Part shown: piece after piece, positions 1-7,888 of the stretch | Position numbering within the stretch: the first letter of the stretch is position 1 | Layout: every line of letters begins with the position of its first letter | DNA from: Persephonella sp964519345 | Lineage (GTDB): Bacteria > Aquificota > Aquificia > Aquificales > Hydrogenothermaceae | Length of the DNA: 64,000 nucleotides | NCBI GenBank assembly: GCA_964519345.1 | Contig: CAZFKX010000023.1 | Coordinates: forward strand, 62,001 to 126,000 | Direction: 5' to 3' | Made by a program: the position numbers and the translations under genes | Notes under the pieces: model-generated | The model's input: only the letters and a program-made list of their open reading frames with translations | Database searches by the model: none | Told to the model about the DNA's origin: nothing

Positions 1-120
1 AGATATCTGATTTATTTTTTTATGATCCTTAAAGTAAAGACCTACTCCTTTACATCCAGAAAGATTTTCAAGGTATTTAACCGTATTTGAGAATATAAAT
101 TTTTTAATCCTATCATTCAT
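1..120 (-). CDS. Start of an unidentified protein, cut by the left window edge
   Basis: An open frame of 40 codons begins with ATG at 120 and runs leftward off the window without a stop. The visible protein starts MNDRIKKFIFSNTVKYLENL and continues with SGCKGVGLYFKDHKKINQIS. A Shine-Dalgarno-like AAGGAT lies eight bases before the ATG, which supports a real start. The gene is in the same direction as, and about 65 bases downstream of, the ExeA-like gene, so it may belong to that transcript. I do not recognise the family; too little of the protein is visible. Confidence 0.55.
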   Translation of the reverse strand, partial: MNDRIKKFIFSNTVKYLENLSGCKGVGLYFKDHKKINQIS

Positions 121-185
121 TTTAGAAATCCTTACTTATTAATCTATCTTTTAAATTAATAATAATTTCAAGAAAATCAAGAAAT

Positions 186-1328
186 TTACCTTAAAGATAA
201 ATATTTTTCCTTGACCCAACCAGTTATATCTCCTTTTTTCACTTTTACCCATTCACCTTCCCTATCAATAATACTAACCATGTCTCCCTCTTTTAAAAGG
301 TAAACAATTTCCGATTCCTTTGAAGGTTTCTCTCTCATGTTTAACATATAAGCCTTTACTTTCATAGAAAGATAGCCGTCTTTTTTTATACTTTCAGTTG
401 AAGCAGAAGGAGATTTACCACTTTCATCTGAATAAAAATAGTAACCAACACCTGAAATTATAAGGATTAAAATAAGAAATAAAACAGGGACACTGCTACT
501 GAAAGAAATTTTTTTAATATTTAACCTAAGACTTTCAGCTCCGGCTTTAACGTGTTTCTTTTCTATTGTAGAACTATTATCAACAAAAGCAGACATTAAT
601 GCTCTTTCCATCAAAAGATTAACCTTTCTCAGATTTCCTTCAGTAAACCTGTAAACAAGTCTGTAAACCCCTTCTGATATTTTTACTGCAGGATTTCCAG
701 CCTTTGCAAATCTATAATTGATATATTTAACAGTTTCATCAAAAGAAAGATTTCTAAGATGTGTGATTATTGTTATCCTCTGTCTTAACTGTCTCAACTG
801 TGTAGATTCAAGTTTTTCTTCAAGTTCAGGCTGACCAAGCAAGATTATCTGTAATAGCTTCTCCTTATCCGTTTCCATATTTGAAAGTATTCTGAGCTCT
901 TCAAGTGTTTCGACAGGGAGATTCTGGGCTTCATCAACTATAATCATAACCTTTTTTCCCTCATTTTTCTTGTTAATAAGGAAATCTCTAAGTACTGAGA
1001 AAATTTTATTTTTGGAACTGTCTGAAGGAGGCTCAATTCCAAAATCTTCAAGTACAGCTTTAAGAAGCTCCTCCGGTGTGAGATTAGGGAAGAGTATGTA
1101 AGCATACTCAATGTTTTCATCAAGCTGGTTAATGAACTTTCTTATAGTTATAGTTTTTCCTGTTCCTGGTTCGCCAATAATAACAGCAAATCCTTCCTCT
1201 GAAGTTAAAAGATACTCAAGGGAACCTAAGGCTTCTTGATGAACAGAAGACATATAGAAGTAATCTATATCAGGTGTTATTCTAAACGGATCTTCATCTA
1301 AACCGAAAAAATCTAAAAAATCTCTCAT
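186..1328 (-). CDS. ExeA/GspA-like AAA ATPase with transmembrane segment and SH3 domain
   Basis: The 380-residue protein has an N-terminal AAA domain with Walker A GEPGTGKT (about 52-59) and Walker B VMIIVDEAQ (about 127-135). The opening FFGLDEDPFRITPD is typical of ExeA/GspA-type ATPases. A single hydrophobic helix (about 280-299) follows, and the C-terminus (about 320-380) is a bacterial SH3 domain (NMREKPS, GDMVSII, GWVKEKYL). This predicts a cytoplasmic ATPase with an envelope-side peptidoglycan-binding tail; in ExeA the ATPase helps insert the secretin through peptidoglycan. It overlaps the upstream SPOR gene by four bases (ATGA), so the two are translationally coupled. No type II secretion genes are nearby, so the partner is unknown. 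Confidence 0.85.
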   Translation of the reverse strand: MRDFLDFFGLDEDPFRITPDIDYFYMSSVHQEALGSLEYLLTSEEGFAVIIGEPGTGKTITIRKFINQLDENIEYAYILFPNLTPEELLKAVLEDFGIEPPSDSSKNKIFSVLRDFLINKKNEGKKVMIIVDEAQNLPVETLEELRILSNMETDKEKLLQIILLGQPELEEKLESTQLRQLRQRITIITHLRNLSFDETVKYINYRFAKAGNPAVKISEGVYRLVYRFTEGNLRKVNLLMERALMSAFVDNSSTIEKKHVKAGAESLRLNIKKISFSSSVPVLFLILILIISGVGYYFYSDESGKSPSASTESIKKDGYLSMKVKAYMLNMREKPSKESEIVYLLKEGDMVSIIDREGEWVKVKKGDITGWVKEKYLSLR

Positions 1329-2326
1329 TTTTCTAACCTTTTTATATAAGGTTTTATTCCTATTTCGTTCAATCTATCTCTTATCTCAAGAGCTTCTTCC
1401 TTAGTATAAGCCTTAATATATACATTTTTCATACCGCCCCTTTCTTCAATTTCAGCCTTTAGATCCGTCATCTTAAATATCTTATCTATAAGAATTTTTG
1501 CATTTTTTATATTTCTGAAGGCACCTGCGTATATCCTGTATTTCTCTTTTACAACAGGCTTTTCATGTTCAATATCTGGAATATTCTCACTCTTAACCGC
1601 CAAATAAATAGATCTCTCAAATAAACATAAAAAATCACAGACATCTTCCTTAACAGAGTTTTTCTTAACATTTTTATTCTCAACAACTTTTTCTTCTAAG
1701 CTTTTAATTATCTGTAGATCTTTTTTTACAATCTGAACTTTTTTTTCCTCATCTCTTCCTTCATTTTTCATATAAAAAAGAAGAAATCCAGACAAGACAG
1801 AAAACACAACAAGTCCTGCAAGAATCCTGTGAATATTTTTACTTTCTCCATCCAACCTAAAAACAAAATTTACGTCAGAAAATACTTTTTTTGTCTTTAT
1901 ACTATTAATAATACTACCAAGCCTATCACTACCTGAAAAAATGATAGACAGATCTTTCTCTTTACCAAAAATTCTTAAAAGATTTATTACATCAGTCTGA
2001 TCAAGTTCTTCAGCATTCTCCACAACAACAAATATCTTTTTGCCAACCTTATCTTTTATTTTATAAAACTCTATCAAAAACTGTTCCAGAGTAAGATTAT
2101 CATTGGATTTACCTAATTTTTCAAGTATCTGTCTGTATATATCTCCCGATTTTGGAGAAACAAATAAAACTCTTTTGTCTATATCTATACTATTTATAAG
2201 ATCCATCAAAAAAAGGGACACAAATCTGCTGTTCTTTCCATATAAAAATCCTTTCTGACCACCATCCCTGAGGAGTATCTTCAATATAAGAAAGATCTCT
2301 TGATTTTTTTTATTGAGATGCCTCAT
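1325..2326 (-). CDS. SPOR-domain membrane protein with degenerate AAA-like N-terminus
   Basis: The 333-residue protein has one transmembrane helix at about 168-186 and a C-terminal SPOR domain at about 264-331 (starts YRIYAGAFRNIKNAKILIDK). SPOR domains bind glycan strands stripped of stem peptides, usually at division sites. The cytoplasmic N-terminus looks like a decayed ATPase: GFLYGKNSRF sits where a P-loop would be, and IFVVVENAEELDQ (about 98-110) resembles a Walker B strand, but the P-loop lysine/threonine signature is missing. The plan (AAA-like, helix, SPOR) recalls DamX of gamma-proteobacteria. It is first in a two-gene operon with the ExeA-like ATPase. Confidence 0.75.
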   Translation of the reverse strand: MRHLNKKNQEIFLILKILLRDGGQKGFLYGKNSRFVSLFLMDLINSIDIDKRVLFVSPKSGDIYRQILEKLGKSNDNLTLEQFLIEFYKIKDKVGKKIFVVVENAEELDQTDVINLLRIFGKEKDLSIIFSGSDRLGSIINSIKTKKVFSDVNFVFRLDGESKNIHRILAGLVVFSVLSGFLLFYMKNEGRDEEKKVQIVKKDLQIIKSLEEKVVENKNVKKNSVKEDVCDFLCLFERSIYLAVKSENIPDIEHEKPVVKEKYRIYAGAFRNIKNAKILIDKIFKMTDLKAEIEERGGMKNVYIKAYTKEEALEIRDRLNEIGIKPYIKRLEK

Positions 2327-2388
2327 ATAATCCTCGCCGTGTATTTCATATTATTATAAAATAAGAAGAATATTATGGTGGAGAAGAT

Positions 2389-3114
2389 ATGGAACTACAG
2401 GGGAAGAATGCATTAATAACAGGTGCATCTAAAAGAATAGGAAAGGAGATAGCACTTTTTTTGGCTGAAAAAGGGGCAAATGTGATCATACATTACAACA
2501 GATCAGAGGAGGAAGCTGAGAAAGTAAGAAAAATCGCTGAGGATTTTGGCGTTAAAGCTATAAAAATAAGGGCTGATCTGGAGAAAAAAGAGGAGATAGA
2601 ATTTCTTATAAAGGAAAGTTTACTCATGTTCAGGAGGATAGATATATTAATTAACAATGCATCAATATATTTCAAAACACCTTTAAAAGATATAGATATG
2701 AACATAGTTGACAAATTTTATTCAGTCCATATTAAAGCACCGTTATTTCTGTCAAAAAGCATTGGGGAAAATATGTACAAAAATAGGTATGGGAGAATAA
2801 TAAACATTATTGATTATGCACCATTAAGACCTTATAAAGATTATTCAGCATATATAATAACAAAAGGGGGGCTCTACACAATGACCAAGGTTTTAGCAAA
2901 AGAGCTTGCTCCCTATGTTCTTGTCAACGGAATTCTGCCTGGTCCTATAGTTCCAGCTGATAATATTGAGAATATTAACTTTCCTTTAAAAAAAACAGTG
3001 CTTAAGAAATGGGGTGGTGAAAAAGAGATATGTAAAGCTGTTGAATACTTTATAAAAACTGAATTTACAACAGGAAGTTTTATTCCTGTTGAAGGAGGAA
3101 GATTGATTTGCTAA
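2389..3114 (+). CDS. SDR oxidoreductase resembling pteridine reductase / FolM
   Basis: This is a 241-residue Rossmann-fold short-chain dehydrogenase. The NAD(P) motif TGASKRIG is at about 11-18, NNAS at about 89-92 and the catalytic YxxxK at Tyr155/Lys159. The usual catalytic serine is replaced by aspartate (IIDY, Asp142), and the segment after the P-loop reads IIHYNRSEEEAE. Both features resemble pteridine reductases (PTR1, FolM), which reduce dihydropterins with NADPH, rather than FabG. The start follows a GGTGGAG ribosome site. It leads a four-gene plus-strand run and overlaps the next gene by seven bases. The PTR1/FolM assignment is an inference from motifs. Confidence 0.8.
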   Translation: MELQGKNALITGASKRIGKEIALFLAEKGANVIIHYNRSEEEAEKVRKIAEDFGVKAIKIRADLEKKEEIEFLIKESLLMFRRIDILINNASIYFKTPLKDIDMNIVDKFYSVHIKAPLFLSKSIGENMYKNRYGRIINIIDYAPLRPYKDYSAYIITKGGLYTMTKVLAKELAPYVLVNGILPGPIVPADNIENINFPLKKTVLKKWGGEKEICKAVEYFIKTEFTTGSFIPVEGGRLIC

Positions 3115-3875
3115 AAAATAGTATAACATTTCTGGGTACAGGCGGCGGCAGGGTTGTTGTTTTCAGACAGATAAGATATTCAGGAGGTATCTGGCTTAAT
3201 ATTGAAGGGACAAACATACTTATAGATCCTGGTCCCGGATCGCTTATAAGAATATTTGAGTTTGGTCTTGATCCAAGAGATATAGATATTATAGCTGTTT
3301 CACACAGACATCTGGATCACTGTTCAGATATTAACGCTGTTATTGAGTCGGCAACAGATAGTAAGAAAAGACCTTTAAAACTTCTCGTAGCACCTGACGA
3401 TGTTACAGATGGTGATGATCCAGTTTTGCTCAAGTACATTAAGGAAGGAATCGAAAAAATCGAGCATACAGAGGAAGGAAAAGAGATACTATTTGGAGAT
3501 CTAAAAATAAAATCACCTGTAAAACATATACACAAAGGCGCAAAAACATTTGGACTACAGTTCAGCACGAAAAATAAAACTGTTGTTTATATTCCATGTG
3601 GAAAATTTTACGACAGGATGCTGACAGATTACCCTGAAAATACGGATCTTATGATTTTTAATACAACTTTTCCAAAACCTGTAGATGGATACTACCATCT
3701 TTCTGTTGTTGATGTTGAAAAAATGATAAAAAAGCTAAAACCAAAAAAGGCAGTTCTTACACATTTCAGTATTCCTATGCTGAAAGCTGATCCATCTAAG
3801 CTTGCTAAGAAGATAACTAAAACAACTGAAATACCTGTTACAGCTGCAAAAGATGGAATGAGAATATATTTTTAG
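3108..3875 (+). CDS. Metallo-beta-lactamase-fold hydrolase
   Basis: This 255-residue protein carries the metal motif HxHxDH (His66, His68, Asp70, His71 in SHRHLDHCSD) of the metallo-beta-lactamase superfamily. It also has the early strand/turn LIDPGPGS and a C-terminal LTHFS histidine. It is of the compact RNase Z/PhnP-like hydrolase type without obvious extra domains, and its substrate cannot be read from the sequence. The start is TTG at 3108, preceded by GGAGGA and overlapping the SDR stop by seven bases, so translation is coupled. The product is presumably cytoplasmic, since no signal peptide is seen. Confidence 0.85.
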   Translation: MLKNSITFLGTGGGRVVVFRQIRYSGGIWLNIEGTNILIDPGPGSLIRIFEFGLDPRDIDIIAVSHRHLDHCSDINAVIESATDSKKRPLKLLVAPDDVTDGDDPVLLKYIKEGIEKIEHTEEGKEILFGDLKIKSPVKHIHKGAKTFGLQFSTKNKTVVYIPCGKFYDRMLTDYPENTDLMIFNTTFPKPVDGYYHLSVVDVEKMIKKLKPKKAVLTHFSIPMLKADPSKLAKKITKTTEIPVTAAKDGMRIYF

Positions 3876-3883
3876 AGGAAACC

Positions 3884-4972
3884 ATGAAAGGAATTGTAGT
3901 AGGTGGAGGAATTATAGGACTTTCAACTGCAAGATCTCTTTTAAAATCAGGATACAGTATAACTGTGATTGACAAAGAAAGTATAGGAAGAGGTGCATCC
4001 TGGAGCTCAGGAGGTATGCTTGCCCCTCAGTCTGAAGGGCTTGGAAAAGGAGTTTTTTTAGATCTCTGTATAAAAAGTAGAAGTATGTATAAAGATTTTA
4101 TACAGGAACTTGAGTATGAAACTGGTATAGATACAGGTTACTGGGAATCTGGCATAATATGTCCCGCTTTCTCCGAAGAAGAGTCCTACCTGCTCAAAAA
4201 AAGATTGGATGAATATCTATCAATAGGCTTAACAGGAGAATGGCTTGACAGAAAAGATCTGGAAAAGATACACCCTCATTTAAATATAAATATAAAAGGT
4301 GGTGTTCTTTATGATAAAGATGGTCAGGTTGATAGTAGAGCTCTAATGAAAGCTCTTGTTAAATCAGTTAAAAATTATAATGCAGATATAATTGAAGACT
4401 GCAAGGTATTGGGAGTAGAAGAAAAGAACGGTAGGTTTTTTAGATTAAAAACTGAAAAAGGATACATATACGGTGATTTCTGTATTATAAGTGCCGGTGC
4501 ATGGTCAGGTAATATAATTGATATACCTGTTTTCCCTGTGAAAGGGGAGATGATCGCTATAGATAATCCAGATATTTCTTTAAGTAAGATATTTTACAGT
4601 TCTTACGCTTATATAATACCAAGAAAAAACAAGACCAGAGTAGTCGTTGGTGCTACAGAAGAAAAAGTCGGCTTTAAAGAAGGAAATACAGTAAAAGGTG
4701 TTAAAAAGCTGCTAAACGGACTTGTTCAGACCTTTCCTGATATGGAAAACAGAAACATTATAGAGATATGGTTTGGCTTCAGACCTGCAACCCCTGATTT
4801 TCTCCCAGTATTGGACGAGAGCTGGATAAAAAATCTATATATCTCTACAGGTCATTACAGGAATGGTATTCTTTTAGCACCTATTTCAGCGAAATTAATA
4901 TCTGAACTTATTGAAAAAAAGGCCGGAAATATTTATACACAAAAATTCAGTCATAAGAGATTCAGAAGGTGA
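3884..4972 (+). CDS. thiO: FAD-dependent glycine oxidase-like protein (ThiO family)
   Basis: This is a 362-residue DAO-family flavoprotein. The N-terminus GGGIIGLSTARSL is the FAD dinucleotide-binding motif, followed by the acidic VIDKE strand end. The conserved GASWSSGGMLAPQSE segment and the C-terminal GHYRNGILLAP are characteristic of ThiO. ThiO oxidises glycine to iminoglycine, the nitrogen/carbon donor for the thiamine thiazole ring. No other thi genes are next to it, so another D-amino-acid or secondary-amine substrate remains possible. It lies eight bases after the hydrolase and three bases before the aminotransferase, in the same operon. Confidence 0.82.
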   Translation: MKGIVVGGGIIGLSTARSLLKSGYSITVIDKESIGRGASWSSGGMLAPQSEGLGKGVFLDLCIKSRSMYKDFIQELEYETGIDTGYWESGIICPAFSEEESYLLKKRLDEYLSIGLTGEWLDRKDLEKIHPHLNINIKGGVLYDKDGQVDSRALMKALVKSVKNYNADIIEDCKVLGVEEKNGRFFRLKTEKGYIYGDFCIISAGAWSGNIIDIPVFPVKGEMIAIDNPDISLSKIFYSSYAYIIPRKNKTRVVVGATEEKVGFKEGNTVKGVKKLLNGLVQTFPDMENRNIIEIWFGFRPATPDFLPVLDESWIKNLYISTGHYRNGILLAPISAKLISELIEKKAGNIYTQKFSHKRFRR

Positions 4973-4975
4973 GTT

Positions 4976-6091
4976 ATGGAGAGAACACAGAATATAAAAC
5001 CGTTTATAGTGATGGATATTGTCAAAAAAGCATCTAAAATAAAGGATGCTGTACATTTTGAGATAGGTGAACCAGATCTTCAGCCCCCTCCAAAAGTCTG
5101 GGAGCTTGCAGAAAAAGCCGTAAAAGACAGAATGAATTTCTATACGGAAAGTTTTGGACTTTTAACCCTCAGAGAAAGAATATCACAATTTTATTATGAA
5201 AAATATAGAGTTAGTGTGTCTCCAGATAGAATAGCTCTGACAGTTGGAACATCCGGTGCTTTCCTCGTGGCCTATTCTATACTTCTTAATAGAGGTGAGA
5301 GGATAGCGTTGCCTGATCCATCTTATCCATGTTACAAAAATTTTGCTTATCTCCTTGATATACAGCCTGTTTTCGTCCCTGCAGGTAAGGAATCAGGATA
5401 TATACTAAATCCTGACATTTTAAGAAATTATAGAGATATAAAAGCTGTTCACATATCTTCCCCATCAAATCCTGTTGGGAATCTATACAAAGAAAAGGAT
5501 CTTAAGGATCTCATACAATACTGTGAGGATAACGGAATATACCTCATCTCAGATGAGATATACCATGGACTTGTTTACAATGGCAAAGAAAATACCGCTC
5601 TCGAATTCTCAAAAAATGTTATAGTTATAAACGGATTTTCAAAATATTTTTGTATGCCCGGTTTTAGGCTTGGATGGATCGTACTTCCTGAAAAGTTTGT
5701 TAGAAAAGCTGAGATAGTTATCCAGAATGTTTTTATATCCCCGCCAACTATAAGCCAGTTTTCTGCCCTTGGAGCTTTTGATTATACATATCTTGAAAAA
5801 AACAGAAATATATTTAAAAAAAGAAGGGATTTTCTCCTTAATGAGCTCAAGGATATATTTGATATAGATATAAAACCTGAAGGAGCATTTTATATCTGGG
5901 CGAATATTGAGAAATATTCTGATAATGCACTTTATTTTTCTAAAGAACTTCTTGAAAAAATACATGTTGCTGTAACTCCCGGAATTGATTTCGGCTCTAA
6001 CAGAACGGACAGGTATATAAGATTTGCATACACGAGAGACATTAAGGAACTTCAGGAAGGCATAAGAAGATTAAAAAGCTATCTCACATAA
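4976..6091 (+). CDS. Pyridoxal-phosphate aminotransferase, class I/II
   Basis: This is a 371-residue fold-type I aminotransferase. Visible hallmarks are the substrate-side EIGEPDL, the SSPSNPVGN asparagine loop, SDEIYHGLVY (cofactor aspartate and tyrosine), and the Schiff-base lysine Lys223 in INGFSKYFCMPGFRLGW. The C-terminal arginine lies in RYIRFAYT. The family includes aspartate, alanine and aromatic aminotransferases; the exact substrate pair cannot be fixed here. It is last in the operon beginning at 2389, and its final eight bases overlap the end of the convergent nuoF. Confidence 0.88.
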   Translation: MERTQNIKPFIVMDIVKKASKIKDAVHFEIGEPDLQPPPKVWELAEKAVKDRMNFYTESFGLLTLRERISQFYYEKYRVSVSPDRIALTVGTSGAFLVAYSILLNRGERIALPDPSYPCYKNFAYLLDIQPVFVPAGKESGYILNPDILRNYRDIKAVHISSPSNPVGNLYKEKDLKDLIQYCEDNGIYLISDEIYHGLVYNGKENTALEFSKNVIVINGFSKYFCMPGFRLGWIVLPEKFVRKAEIVIQNVFISPPTISQFSALGAFDYTYLEKNRNIFKKRRDFLLNELKDIFDIDIKPEGAFYIWANIEKYSDNALYFSKELLEKIHVAVTPGIDFGSNRTDRYIRFAYTRDIKELQEGIRRLKSYLT

Positions 6092-7379
6092 AGCACACAC
6101 CTGCAGGACATTCGCCTTTTAAGTGTGTCTCAAACTCTTCAGGAAACTTTTTCAAAGCATCAGATACAGCCTGGGGAGCTGAAAATCCAAGTCCACATAT
6201 AGAACCAGCGGGAATATTTTCAGAAAGATGTTTCAAATATTCCAGATCTTTATTAGTTCCTCTCCCTTCCTTAATCTTTTTTAAAATATTGTACTGTTCA
6301 TAAGTGCCTACACGGCAAGGAGTGCACTTTCCACAACTTTCATGATAAAAGAAGTTTGTAACAACAAGAAGGGAATCAATAATACAGTCATCTTCATCGA
6401 GAACTATGGTTGTTCCCGTTCCTCCAAACCCTTTTGGTGAATAATCCATGGGCATATCTAAATCTTTTTCTGAGTAAACACCAAGGGCTCCTGAAAATAC
6501 AGCTTTAAATTTCTTACCATCTCTTACTCCCCCTGCCATATCAATAAGCTCTCTTAATGTTATATCCATGGTTGCTTCATAAACACCTGGCTTTTTAACT
6601 TTTCCGCTAATGGGAAAAAGCTTTGGGCCGTAAAATCCAGATGGTCCTATATTCATAAAATACTGTTCATATGTAACTATAATTGGGATATTAGATAATG
6701 TTTCCACATTATTAACAACCGTTGGTTTTCCGTATATTCCAATCTGGGCAGGATATGGCGGTCTTAATCTTGGATGTCCTCTTTTTCCCTCAAGGCTCTC
6801 TATTAGTGCTGTCTCTTCCCCGCATATGTAAGCCCCTGCTCCCCTATAAACTTTTATATCAAAAGAAAAATCTGTACCAAGTATTTTCTCACCTAAGAAA
6901 CCGTAAGATTTAGCTTCTTCAATCGCATTTTCAAGTATAAGATATCCTGCAGGATACTCGCCTCTTATATAGATATATCCTTCTCTTGCTCCAAGGGCAT
7001 AACCTGCGATTATCATTCCTTCAAGTAAAAGATGGGGATCCCTCTCTACAATAATTCTATCTTTAAATGTTCCTGGCTCGGACTCGTCACAGTTGCATAT
7101 CAGGTACCTTGGTTCTGGATTCATCAAAGCGAATCTCCACTTCCTTGCTGTGGAAAATCCTGCACCACCTCTTCCTCTTAAAGTACTTTCTTCCACAAGA
7201 ACAACAATATCTTCAGGTTTCAGTCTTTCTAAGGCTTTTTTCAATGCTGAGTATCCACCTGTAGTAACATACTCTTCTATATCTACAGTTCTGTTCTCTT
7301 TAGCCCTTCTTAAAAGAAGATTAAGATTACTTTCAACATGTATATCAGGTATATACGGTATTTTGTCTCTTATATCCAT
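6084..7379 (-). CDS. nuoF: NADH-quinone oxidoreductase subunit F (flavin/NADH-binding)
   Basis: The 431-residue protein carries the FMN/NADH site (GRGGAGFSTARKW and GAGAYICGEETALIESLEG) and the N3 [4Fe-4S] motif SCGKCTPC followed by a distal cysteine in GSICGLG. It should pass electrons from NADH (or in reverse) with NuoE. The last residues, GECPAGVCFM, contain a CPAGVC motif. In HydB/HoxF-like homologues this motif directly precedes a 2[4Fe-4S] ferredoxin domain; here the protein simply stops. It follows nuoE by eleven bases in a metG-nuoE-nuoF run, with no nuoG or membrane subunits nearby. Confidence 0.93.
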   Translation of the reverse strand: MDIRDKIPYIPDIHVESNLNLLLRRAKENRTVDIEEYVTTGGYSALKKALERLKPEDIVVLVEESTLRGRGGAGFSTARKWRFALMNPEPRYLICNCDESEPGTFKDRIIVERDPHLLLEGMIIAGYALGAREGYIYIRGEYPAGYLILENAIEEAKSYGFLGEKILGTDFSFDIKVYRGAGAYICGEETALIESLEGKRGHPRLRPPYPAQIGIYGKPTVVNNVETLSNIPIIVTYEQYFMNIGPSGFYGPKLFPISGKVKKPGVYEATMDITLRELIDMAGGVRDGKKFKAVFSGALGVYSEKDLDMPMDYSPKGFGGTGTTIVLDEDDCIIDSLLVVTNFFYHESCGKCTPCRVGTYEQYNILKKIKEGRGTNKDLEYLKHLSENIPAGSICGLGFSAPQAVSDALKKFPEEFETHLKGECPAGVCFM

Positions 7380-7390
7380 ATTTTACCTCA

Positions 7391-7879
7391 TCAGTCATAC
7401 CTTTTTAGTATTTCCTTCAGATCCTCATCAGACTTTATCTTACTGCCATCATACAGATCATCATTTATAAGGAAAGCCGGTGCTATTGCACAGCTTCCTA
7501 TACACTCAACAAGCTCAATATACCATCTTCCATCAGGGCTATTTTTACCTACGTCAGCACCTGTTAGTTTTTTTATTTTTTCAAGTAAGATCTGATATCT
7601 TCCAAGATGACATGGAAGATTTCTACATACCCTGATATGATTCTTAGCATTTTTCCTATGTCTGAACATATCATAAAAAGAGACAATACCTTCTATATCT
7701 GCTGGTGGTATATTAAGATAGTCTGCCAACTCGTAAACGGCCTGATCGGGTATATCTCTGTATTTACTCAAAATCTCATGTAGTGAAGGTATTACTGCCT
7801 GACGAGTTAATGGAAATTTTTTCAAAAATCCATCTATCTTCTCTACAATGTCAGGTGTAAGATAGATATATTCTCCCAT
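7391..7879 (-). CDS. nuoE: NADH-quinone oxidoreductase subunit E ([2Fe-2S] protein)
   Basis: This 162-residue thioredoxin-like ferredoxin has the four [2Fe-2S] cysteines in two pairs, CRNLPC and CIGSC. The helical N-terminus (EILSKYRDIPDQAVYELADYLNIP) is typical of the NuoE/HoxE/HydC family. It forms the electron-entry module with NuoF. The distance to metG upstream is only nine bases, so all three genes probably share a transcript. Because no NuoG follows, the pair could serve complex I encoded elsewhere or another NAD-linked enzyme such as a formate dehydrogenase or hydrogenase. Confidence 0.93.
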   Translation of the reverse strand: MGEYIYLTPDIVEKIDGFLKKFPLTRQAVIPSLHEILSKYRDIPDQAVYELADYLNIPPADIEGIVSFYDMFRHRKNAKNHIRVCRNLPCHLGRYQILLEKIKKLTGADVGKNSPDGRWYIELVECIGSCAIAPAFLINDDLYDGSKIKSDEDLKEILKRYD

Positions 7880-7888
7880 TATATCCTC

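Noticed and set aside
7093..7595. Plus-strand open frames opposite nuoF and nuoE
   Set aside because: They are antisense shadows of strongly recognised genes, with no ribosome sites.
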